Program-made: the position numbers and the translations under genes
From: Desulfomicrobiaceae bacterium
GTDB taxonomy: Bacteria; Desulfobacterota; Desulfovibrionia; Desulfovibrionales; Desulfomicrobiaceae
Reading direction: 5' to 3'
Assembly (NCBI GenBank): GCA_003530935.1
Contig: DPEO01000132.1
Span: 1-19,830, forward strand
Length of the DNA: 19,830 nt
The notes under the pieces: model-generated
Told to the model about the DNA's origin: nothing
What the model saw: the letters and a program-made list of their open reading frames with translations, nothing else
Databases searched by the model: none
In this document: positions 14,527 to 19,830 of the stretch, in pieces
Position numbering within the stretch: position 1 is the first letter of the stretch
Layout of the letters: each line of letters begins with the position of its first letter

Positions 14527-15660
14527 TTACAGTTCTGGCTGGATGCTGCCCACGTAGGTTTTCTTGCCATCCTTGATGACCACGATGCCCACGGGCTTTT
14601 CCGCGTCATGGGTCTCATTGATGGTGGTCACCCCGGTAACACCCACGAATCCCTTGGTATCGGCCAGCGCCGCGCTGATCTTGGCGGGCTCTGCGGAGCC
14701 GGCGCGCTTGATGGCGTCGATGATGATCATGTACGCATCATAGCCCAAGGCGGCGTTGACGTTGGGGTCCTTGTCCGGATGTTTCTTCTTCCAATTTTCC
14801 GTGAACTTCTGGGCCACGGGGTTCATGTCCGGCATGGAGGGGTCATAGGGGAAGGTGGTGTGCATGAAGCCCTCCACCGCCGACCCGCCGATGCTGACGA
14901 TCTCCGGGTTGTCCATGGCGTCGCCGCCCATGATCTTGAAGGTCGCCCCAAGCTCCTTGGCCTGCTTCATGATGATGGCGCCCTCGGCAAAATACGAGGG
15001 AATGAAGAGCACGTCCGGTTTCTTGGAGATGATCTGCTGCAGCTGGGCCGTGAAATCCTGGTCACCGGACTGGTAGTTGAGCACAGCCACGACCTCGCCG
15101 CCCTGCTTCACAAAAGAGCGCTTGAAAAAGCTGGCCAGGCCCACGGAATAATCGTTGGCCACATCCACCAGCAGCGCGGCCTTCTTGAACCCCAGGTCCT
15201 TGATGGCATAGGTGGCCGCGCCCGCGCCCTGGAACGGATCGATGAAGCATACACGGAAGATGTGCTTCTTGCCTTGGGTCACCAAAGGATTGGTGCAGCT
15301 CGTGCCCACCTGGGGGACACCGGCCTTCTCCGCCACTTCACCGCCGGCCATGGCCAAAGAGGAGCCATAGGTGCCGATGATGGCCTGGACGTTCTCCTTG
15401 TCAATGAGGCGCTTCACGGCATTGGCGGCCTCCACCTTGTCGGACTTGTTGTCCACCACGAAGAGCTCCACCTTCTTGCCGAGCACCTCGCCCACTTCCT
15501 CGTGCGCCATCTGGACGCCTTCCAGCTCCAACTGTCCGCCAAAGGCGTTCTGGCCGGTGAGCGGCAGGTACACGCCAATGCGTACCGTGTCCGCGGCGAA
15601 GCTCGGAGCTGCCATGCCAAATACGGCAAGGACCACAGCCAGCAGAAAACAGCGTTTCAT
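14527..15660 (-). CDS. livK: Branched-chain amino acid ABC transporter substrate-binding protein, copy 2
   Basis: A 377-residue periplasmic binding protein of the LivJ/LivK family and first gene of the livK-HMGF group. The signal peptide MKRCFLLAVVLAVFGMAAPSF-A ends before DTVRIG. It aligns with copy 1 from end to end without gaps; the binding-cleft stretches (IIGTYGSSLAMAGGEVAE, GTSCTNPLVTQGKKH, INETHDAEKPVGI) are near identical, while exposed helices differ. The ATG follows AAGGAGG. The different surface positions suggest either altered ligand preference or drift after duplication. Upstream it has the same 12-bp element as copy 1 and a small hairpin in the leader. A terminator separates it from livH. 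Confidence 0.95.
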   Translation of the reverse strand: MKRCFLLAVVLAVFGMAAPSFAADTVRIGVYLPLTGQNAFGGQLELEGVQMAHEEVGEVLGKKVELFVVDNKSDKVEAANAVKRLIDKENVQAIIGTYGSSLAMAGGEVAEKAGVPQVGTSCTNPLVTQGKKHIFRVCFIDPFQGAGAATYAIKDLGFKKAALLVDVANDYSVGLASFFKRSFVKQGGEVVAVLNYQSGDQDFTAQLQQIISKKPDVLFIPSYFAEGAIIMKQAKELGATFKIMGGDAMDNPEIVSIGGSAVEGFMHTTFPYDPSMPDMNPVAQKFTENWKKKHPDKDPNVNAALGYDAYMIIIDAIKRAGSAEPAKISAALADTKGFVGVTGVTTINETHDAEKPVGIVVIKDGKKTYVGSIQPEL

Positions 15661-15722
15661 GCGTCTCCTCCTTAACGGGAGATAGTTGAATCCACGGCCT
15701 CAACGGCCACAACAGAACTCTA

Positions 15723-15745
15723 CCTGGGACACCCCAGGATTTTTT
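15723..15745 (+). other. Small hairpin in the livK copy 2 leader
   Basis: CCTGGG and CCCAGG enclose ACAC (15723-15738). Read on the plus strand it is followed by six Ts and so looks like a short terminator for transcription leaving livK in the antisense direction. On the minus strand it would fold in the livK leader just downstream of the shared element. Confidence 0.45.
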
Positions 15746-15758
15746 CAATTATCGATTA
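15745..15758 (-). promoter_or_regulatory. Shared livK upstream element, copy 2
   Basis: TCAATTATCGAT (15745-15756) is the same 12-mer found upstream of livK copy 1, here about 84 bases from the ATG. On the transcribed strand it contains GATAAT, a possible -10 box. TTGGGA lies 19 bases upstream of GATAAT, which is long for a -35 pairing. Confidence 0.5.
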
Positions 15759-15828
15759 CCAAACAACAGTCTTCCCAATCCTGGAAGTGGCGAGGAGCTA
15801 CGGGAAAACGGATAGAGCGTCAATCGCC

Positions 15829-15850
15829 AAAAAACCGCAAGACATGCGGT
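15829..15850 (-). terminator. Terminator of the GMP-PMI gene
   Basis: On the minus strand ACCGCA / TGCGGT pair around a five-base loop, followed by six Ts, 26 bases past the stop codon. This insulates livK copy 2 from the gene upstream. Confidence 0.82.
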
Positions 15851-15876
15851 ACGCAAAGCGATCCCGCGAGCAGCGT

Positions 15877-17301
15877 TCACGCTTCGGCCTCTTGAAGATT
15901 GCGACCATATACGTCTTCCAAGCGCACGATATCGTCTTCCCCGAAATAGGGGCCCACCTGCACCTCGATGAGCTCCAGGGGGATGCGGCCAGGGTTTTCC
16001 AAACGGTGGACGGTGCCGAGCGGGATGTAGATGGATTCGTTCTCTCGCAAGAGGATCTGCTCCTGCCCCCGTGTGACCACCGCGGTTCCCTGCACCACCA
16101 CCCAGTGCTCGGCGCGGTGAAAATGTTTCTGGAGAGACAACACCTGCCCCGGCAGGACGGTAATACGTTTCACCTGATAACGGTCGCCGGCGTCGATGGA
16201 TTCGTAATTTCCCCACGGCCGGAAGACCTTGCGGTGCGTGACCGCCTCAGGCCGGCGGCGCGCCTTGAGGGTATCCACCAATTGTTTGACTTCCTGCACC
16301 CGGTGACGAGGGGCGACGAGCACAGCGTCGGTGGTTTCCACCACGATATGATCGGCAAGGCCGACTGCAGTCACCAAGCGCGACTCGGCATGGACAAAGG
16401 AATCACGCACGTCCGCCAGGAGCACGTCGCCGTGCACCACGTTCCCGGAAGCGTCCTTGGCACCTGCTTCCCACAGGGCGTCCCAGGAGCCCAAATCGCT
16501 CCAGGCCGTGGCAAGGGGGAGCACCGCCGCCCGGTCCGTGCGCTCCATCACTGCGTAGTCGATGGACTTCTCGGGGCTTGCAGCAAATTTTTCGGCGTCC
16601 AAACGCAAAAAGTCCAAATCCTGACAACTGGTGCCCAACGCGGCCCGACACGCCGCCACCATATCCGGTTCGAAGCGCTCCAACTCCGCCACCACTCTGT
16701 CGGCCCGCAGCACGAACATGCCCGAGTTCCACCAATAATCACCACGTTCGCAATACTGCCGCGCGGTGTCCGCATCGGGCTTTTCCACGAAGCGCGCCAC
16801 CCGGAAGCCACCCTCCGGCAAGGCCTCCGCCCGCTGGATATAGCCATACCCGGTCTCCGGCCGCGTGGGCGGAACGCCAAAAGTCACCAGATAGCCCGCC
16901 TCGGCCAGCGGCATCGCCGCGCGCACCGTATCTTGAAACAACGTTGCGTCGGCCACGGCGTGATCCGCCGGGAGCACCACGAGCACCGCATCGGGGTCCT
17001 GGCACATGGCCGCCAAGGCGGCCACGGCCACCGCAGGGGCGGTATTCCTGGCCACTGGTTCGAGGATGATACGGGCGGCAGCGCCCAGCTCCCGAAGTTG
17101 ATCCGCCACGATGAAACGATGCTCTTCGCTGCACAGCACCAGCGTCATCGCGGCGCCAAGGCCATCAAGACGTTTCCAGGTGGATTGAAGCAGCGTGTCT
17201 TCCCCTAAAAGGGGAAGCAGCTGCTTGGGGTACAGTTTGCGGGACAACGGCCACAAGCGGGTGCCGGAGCCTCCGGCAAGGATCACAGGATACAGCGCCA
17301 T
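15877..17301 (-). CDS. Mannose-1-phosphate guanylyltransferase / mannose-6-phosphate isomerase
   Basis: A 474-residue bifunctional enzyme making GDP-mannose for surface polysaccharides (ManC/AlgA/XanB type). The N-terminal pyrophosphorylase signature GGSGTRLWPLSRKLYPKQ lies at 10-27, with FVEKPD and WWNSGMFVLRA further in. The C-terminal type II phosphomannose isomerase cupin starts near RPWGNYESIDAGDRYQVKRI and holds the metal-site motif QKHFHRAEH (391-399), then GTAVVTRG and YIPLGTVHRLENP. The start is the second of two nearby ATGs (17301), because GGGAGG is seven bases from it but only one base from the first (17307). It stands alone with its own terminator; its leader contains a long hairpin. 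No other polysaccharide genes adjoin it. Confidence 0.95.
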   Translation of the reverse strand: MALYPVILAGGSGTRLWPLSRKLYPKQLLPLLGEDTLLQSTWKRLDGLGAAMTLVLCSEEHRFIVADQLRELGAAARIILEPVARNTAPAVAVAALAAMCQDPDAVLVVLPADHAVADATLFQDTVRAAMPLAEAGYLVTFGVPPTRPETGYGYIQRAEALPEGGFRVARFVEKPDADTARQYCERGDYWWNSGMFVLRADRVVAELERFEPDMVAACRAALGTSCQDLDFLRLDAEKFAASPEKSIDYAVMERTDRAAVLPLATAWSDLGSWDALWEAGAKDASGNVVHGDVLLADVRDSFVHAESRLVTAVGLADHIVVETTDAVLVAPRHRVQEVKQLVDTLKARRRPEAVTHRKVFRPWGNYESIDAGDRYQVKRITVLPGQVLSLQKHFHRAEHWVVVQGTAVVTRGQEQILLRENESIYIPLGTVHRLENPGRIPLELIEVQVGPYFGEDDIVRLEDVYGRNLQEAEA

Positions 17302-17328
17302 ACGCATACCTCCCAAAAGAACAGTCGC

Positions 17329-17368
17329 GTCCCTTGCTACGGGCTCCCCCGTAAGGAAGCAAGGGGAC
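17329..17368 (-). other. Two-part hairpin in the GMP-PMI gene leader
   Basis: GTCCCTTGCT pairs with AGCAAGGGGAC (one bulged G), enclosing a second stem ACGGG / CCCGT. It lies 28 bases before the start codon. On the minus strand an eight-T run precedes rather than follows it, so it is not a normal terminator on either strand. The 190-base gap also holds the start region of the divergent small gene, with no clear promoter. Confidence 0.5.
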
Positions 17369-17491
17369 AAAAAAAACACCGTCCATCCCTCTCTGTTCCT
17401 CCACAAAAACCAGCCCGAAATAGTCCGTTTCTTGCGCCAAACAGCCCCTCAGGATAGGAAACGTCCGTGTCATATTCACCCAGGAGGTCCC

Positions 17492-17761
17492 ATGCCCCCC
17501 AAAATCCGCCCTGGATATCCGATGCCCTTCTCCTCCCACCATGGCCGCAAAGTCGGTATCGCCGTGGATACGCACATGGCCGAAGAAGGGCGGGTGCAGG
17601 TGGTGTATCTGGACGCCGCGTTCAAGGCCCGCCTGGGGTGGCTACGCTGGCAGGATGCGGGATGGTCTTGGGACGAGGCCGACCTCGACGGCCCCAGTGC
17701 GGAAGACCGTCCCGAACTAGAATCATACGTTTTCACGGTAAAAAACGGGCGCTACGGCTAA
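17492..17761 (+). CDS. Hypothetical protein, tryptophan-rich
   Basis: An 89-residue protein I do not recognise. The start is the ATG at 17492, five bases after AGGAGG; the frame is open further upstream, but that part reads as low-quality sequence over the divergent promoter region. The protein has a basic N-terminus (PPKIRPGYPMPFSSHHGRK), a probable strand GIAVDTHM, then VQVVYLDAAFKARLGWLRWQ, an acidic centre with WSWDEADLDGPSAEDRPE, and a final strand SYVFTVKNGRYG. There is no signal peptide, membrane segment or cysteine. It looks like a small folded cytosolic protein. It is transcribed divergently from the GMP-PMI gene and sits upstream of tRNA-Pro. Confidence 0.68.
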   Translation: MPPKIRPGYPMPFSSHHGRKVGIAVDTHMAEEGRVQVVYLDAAFKARLGWLRWQDAGWSWDEADLDGPSAEDRPELESYVFTVKNGRYG

Positions 17762-17801
17762 ACGCCCAAGGCGGGCGCAAAAAAAAAACCGCGAAAAATC
17801 C

Positions 17802-17830
17802 TTGCCAAGCGTCAGGCCTTGGCCTAAGAG
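17802..17830 (+). promoter_or_regulatory. Possible promoter of tRNA-Pro
   Basis: TTGCCA (5 of 6 to the -35 consensus), a 17-base spacer, and TAAGAG (3 of 6 to the -10). It would start transcription a few bases ahead of the tRNA. A hairpin between this and the preceding gene (ACGCCC / GGGCGC, about 17762-17778) is followed by As, not Ts. Confidence 0.45.
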
Positions 17831-17842
17831 CGCCTTCGCTTT

Positions 17843-17919
17843 CGGGATGTGGCTCAGTCTGGTAGAGCGCTGCGTTCGGGACGCAGAGATCGCGCGTTCG
17901 AGTCGCGCCATCCCGACCA
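17843..17919 (+). tRNA. tRNA-Pro, anticodon CGG
   Basis: The acceptor stem CGGGATG pairs with CATCCCG, the anticodon arm is CTGCG-TTCGGGA-CGCAG with anticodon CGG, and the T arm is GCGCG-TTCGAGT-CGCGC. CCA is encoded at the 3' end. Confidence 0.96.
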
Positions 17920-17928
17920 CACGAGCAT

Positions 17929-17959
17929 AAGGGCTTGGAGGAACGCCTCCAAGCCCTTT
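17929..17959 (+). terminator. Stem-loop after tRNA-Pro
   Basis: A perfect 13-bp stem AAGGGCTTGGAGG / CCTCCAAGCCCTT with loop AACG, ten bases after the tRNA. Only three Ts follow, so termination may be partial. It ends 15 bases before the rhomboid gene start. Confidence 0.7.
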
Positions 17960-17974
17960 GGCTTCGTCCATGCC

Positions 17975-18856
17975 ATGTCCACTTCCCCTGACCGCACCCC
18001 CTGGGTACCCATAGCCACCCGCCTTTCCCGAAGCCAAGCACGGCTCATGGCGCTCGCCCTGGCAGCCAAGGACATTCCCTACCGCGTGCTCCGTTCGGCC
18101 CGTGGGTTCCGAGTCCTGGTACCCGAACATCACGCGCCCGCCGCGCAGACAGAGATCGCGGCCATGCGCAGCGAGCTCGACCAACCGCCCATGGAGCCAC
18201 CCCCTCCTCGCTCCGGCACACACACCGTCTTCCTCCCGCTTCTGGCCGAAGGCGTCTTTGGCCTCGTCACCACCAACATCCTCCCCCTGACAACCATCCC
18301 GCGCAGCGCCTGGATCGACGCCGGCAGTGCCAAGGCCCACGCCATACAAAACGGCGAACTCTGGCGGGCCGTTACCGCCCTCACCCTCCATGCCGACGGC
18401 GCCCACCTCATAGGCAACCTCGCCGCCGGGGCGCTCTTTGTCGTCATGGCGGCCCGGCGTTTCGGGGCAGGACTCACCTGGCTGGCCACCATGCTCGCCG
18501 CTGCCATGGCCAACCTCCTGGTGGCCTGGTTTCTGGGAAGCCCCCATGACTCCATCGGCTTTTCCACGGCGGTCTTTGCCGCAGTGGGGCTTGCGGCGTG
18601 GAGCAGCGAGCTTCGGCTGTCCACCACCGTGGCCATGGGCCTTGCCCTGCTCGCCCTGCTGGGTATGGGCGGCGAGGACACCGACCTTGCATCCCATGTG
18701 GCAGGACTGATCACCGGCCTGATGGCGGGCGGCATCCTCAAACGATGGGCGCCCCGCACCCGCGCGCTGGATGCCCTGCTCTTCGGCGCAGCCCTGCTGC
18801 TTCCTGTGAGCGCCTGGGTGCTGGCGCTTCGCGCCGCCACGCCGCCCATCCCCTGA
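17975..18856 (+). CDS. Rhomboid family intramembrane serine protease
   Basis: A 293-residue membrane protein predicted to cleave other membrane proteins within the bilayer. Residues 1-85 form a soluble part with ALALAAKDIPYRVLRSARGFRVLVPE, which resembles small DUF2007-like domains. The rhomboid core follows: HLIGN (H144, N148) in the oxyanion region, the catalytic serine S197 in SIGFSTAVF, and the catalytic histidine H241 in SHVAGLITG. The serine motif is GxST rather than GxSG. About six hydrophobic segments are visible. The start is uncertain: the ATG at 17975 has no clear ribosome binding site, and the frame extends upstream into tRNA-Pro, which cannot be coding. A hairpin lies just before it. 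Confidence 0.86.
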   Translation: MSTSPDRTPWVPIATRLSRSQARLMALALAAKDIPYRVLRSARGFRVLVPEHHAPAAQTEIAAMRSELDQPPMEPPPPRSGTHTVFLPLLAEGVFGLVTTNILPLTTIPRSAWIDAGSAKAHAIQNGELWRAVTALTLHADGAHLIGNLAAGALFVVMAARRFGAGLTWLATMLAAAMANLLVAWFLGSPHDSIGFSTAVFAAVGLAAWSSELRLSTTVAMGLALLALLGMGGEDTDLASHVAGLITGLMAGGILKRWAPRTRALDALLFGAALLLPVSAWVLALRAATPPIP

Positions 18857-18860
18857 GCAT

Positions 18861-18897
18861 AAAAAAGGCCCCAACGCCGCGCATCCGCGTTGAGGCC
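18861..18897 (-). terminator. Terminator of hflC
   Basis: GGCC-C-CAACGC and GCGTTG-A-GGCC form a stem with one mismatch. On the minus strand it is followed by six Ts. It also lies 10 bases past the convergent rhomboid stop, but on that strand no T-run follows. Confidence 0.82.
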
Positions 18898-18943
18898 CTT
18901 CAGTTCCTCCGGGAAGATCAGCCCGGGGGGGGCATTCCTCCTC

Positions 18944-19789
18944 TCAGCGCAAATACTGCAAAAACTCGCTCTGCGGGGTGAGCACCACATCCGTCCCATT
19001 GGTCAGACTATTGCGGTACGCCTCCAGCGATCGCCAAAAGCCGTAAAACTTGGGATCCTGACCAAAGGAGTCCGCATAGATGGCTGTGGCCTGGGCCTCG
19101 CCTTCGCCGCGCAGCTGCGCAGCCCGGCGGTTGGCCTCGGCCAAGAGCACCGCCCGTTTGCGATCCGCGCCGGAGGTGATCTTCGCCGCCTCTTCCCGCC
19201 CCTCGGAACGGTACTGCTTGGCCTGGCGCTCTCGTTCTGCCCGCATGCGGCCATAGATGGCCTTCTGGTTTTCCGGCGGCAGATCCGTCCGTTTGATGCG
19301 CACATCCACCACCGCGATACCCAACTCATGGAGGCGGGTATCCGCCGCCTGGCGCACTTCTTCCATGATGGTCGCCCGCTCCAAGGCCACCACTTCGGTG
19401 AGGAGGTAGCGGCCAAGCACCTCACGCACCTGCGAGTAGACCACATCGTCAATGCGGGCGAGTGCTCCGGGGATGGTTCGCACCGAGCGATAAAACAGCA
19501 GCGGATCGGCAATGCGCCAGCGCGAATAATTGTCCACCACCAAGTTTTTCTTGTCCCGGGTCAACACCTCCGCCGGCGGGGCGTCGTATTCCAGCACCCG
19601 GGCATCGAAGTATTCCACCTTTTGGATGAAGGGTAATTTGAAGTGCAGTCCTGGCCCCTGGGGCGCGTCGCCCACCGGGCGGCCCAGCTCCAGCACGATA
19701 GCCCGCTGGGTTTCATCCACCACATACACACACTCCCACGCCGCCACCACCAGCATGATGGCGGCCACTACGGCAATCTGTATCCGCAT
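18944..19789 (-). CDS. hflC: HflC, FtsH protease modulator (SPFH family)
   Basis: A 281-residue inner-membrane protein of the SPFH/band 7 family that with HflK forms a large ring complex around FtsH. One N-terminal membrane anchor (about 4-22) is followed by CVYVVDETQRAIVLELGRPVGD, the SPFH domain with GLHFKLPFIQKVEYFDARVLEYD, then ELGIAVVDVRIKRTDLP and a long helical coiled region rich in Ala, Arg and Glu (RMRAERERQAKQYRSEGREEAAKI). The C-terminus EFLQYLR is family-typical. GGAGG lies eight bases before the ATG. TGATG at the start suggests overlap with the stop of an upstream gene, expected to be hflK. Confidence 0.95.
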   Translation of the reverse strand: MRIQIAVVAAIMLVVAAWECVYVVDETQRAIVLELGRPVGDAPQGPGLHFKLPFIQKVEYFDARVLEYDAPPAEVLTRDKKNLVVDNYSRWRIADPLLFYRSVRTIPGALARIDDVVYSQVREVLGRYLLTEVVALERATIMEEVRQAADTRLHELGIAVVDVRIKRTDLPPENQKAIYGRMRAERERQAKQYRSEGREEAAKITSGADRKRAVLLAEANRRAAQLRGEGEAQATAIYADSFGQDPKFYGFWRSLEAYRNSLTNGTDVVLTPQSEFLQYLR

Positions 19790-19830
19790 CAGCGCTGACC
19801 TCCAGGAGAAAGGGGAAGAAGAGGAAGGGT
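19789..19830 (-). CDS. Possible 3' end of hflK (partial)
   Basis: Thirteen codons without a stop lead to a TGA that overlaps the hflC ATG as TGATG, giving the C-terminal residues TLPLLPLSPGGQR. The hflK-hflC order is general in bacteria, and such overlap is common. The fragment is too short to recognise on sequence alone. Confidence 0.35.
   Translation of the reverse strand, partial: TLPLLPLSPGGQR

Noticed and set aside
14434..15675. 413-codon plus-strand open frame antisense to livK copy 2, with a similar 391-codon frame opposite copy 1 (9792-10967)
   Set aside because: Conserved antisense openness follows from the shared codon use of the two paralogs; the translations are His- and Gly-rich, with no recognisable domain or ribosome binding site.
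15787..17208. 473-codon plus-strand open frame opposite the GMP-PMI gene
   Set aside because: The minus-strand product has full catalytic motifs and a good start; the plus frame resembles no protein and covers a terminator.
17762..17788. Hairpin ACGCCC / GGGCGC after the 89-residue gene as a terminator
   Set aside because: The plus strand has an A-run rather than a T-run after the stem, and on the minus strand the T-run precedes it, so neither direction fits.
17849..17974. In-frame upstream extension of the rhomboid gene beginning MAQSGRALRS
   Set aside because: These codons lie in tRNA-Pro and its hairpin; such a peptide is a common tRNA artefact.
17723..18874. 383-codon minus-strand open frame opposite rhomboid and tRNA-Pro
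   Set aside because: It crosses tRNA-Pro and reads as glycine-rich, low-quality sequence opposite a clear rhomboid gene; it is a GC-rich shadow.
1..19830. CRISPR arrays, insertion sequences, prophage or integrated elements next to the three tRNA genes
   Set aside because: No regularly spaced repeats, transposase, integrase or duplicated tRNA 3' ends were found by reading.

Overview
The window looks like the chromosome of a GC-rich sulfate-reducing deltaproteobacterium, most likely of the Desulfovibrionales. This is inferred from the genes. The bacterioferritin closely resembles what I recall of the Desulfovibrio desulfuricans protein. There is also a stand-alone ferredoxin-thioredoxin reductase catalytic subunit with the CYC-type cysteine motif, a DsrE-family protein and a cytosolic Fe-superoxide dismutase, in an otherwise housekeeping setting. 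I see no insertion sequence, phage, CRISPR array or integrase.

Layout. Bases 1-4783: a truncated GAF-PAS-GGDEF-EAL cyclic-di-GMP enzyme is translationally coupled to a UPF0280 protein. These converge with a two-gene minus-strand operon of a DegT-type PLP aminotransferase and a nucleoside-recognition 'gate' membrane protein. Bases 4885-6950: a glutaredoxin/ferredoxin-thioredoxin reductase pair, a strong terminator, then gltX. Bases 7022-8772: sodB faces a bfr-dsrE operon, making a small oxygen-defence cluster. Bases 8899-9634: a DciA-like (DUF721) protein, then tRNA-Gln(CTG) and tRNA-Glu(TTC) in tandem with their own promoter and terminator.

Bases 9667-15758 hold a complete branched-chain amino acid (HAAT-type) ABC transporter on the minus strand. 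The order of transcription is livK copy 2, terminator, livH, livM, livG, livF, hairpin, livK copy 1, terminator. The two binding proteins are gap-free paralogs of identical length. They also share a 12-bp element about 80 bp upstream and a similar terminator core, so a whole transcription unit appears to have been duplicated. The four membrane and ATPase genes overlap by 4 to 8 bases and must be co-translated.

Bases 15829-19830: a GDP-mannose-forming bifunctional enzyme (GMP-PMI) on the minus strand, an unrecognised 89-residue tryptophan-rich protein, tRNA-Pro(CGG), a rhomboid protease, and on the minus strand hflC with what may be the last codons of hflK. No stretch longer than about 220 bases lacks a gene. 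The genes are mostly well known. The points most worth checking are the livK unit duplication with its shared upstream element, the Grx-FTR pair, the bfr-dsrE operon, and several leader hairpins.
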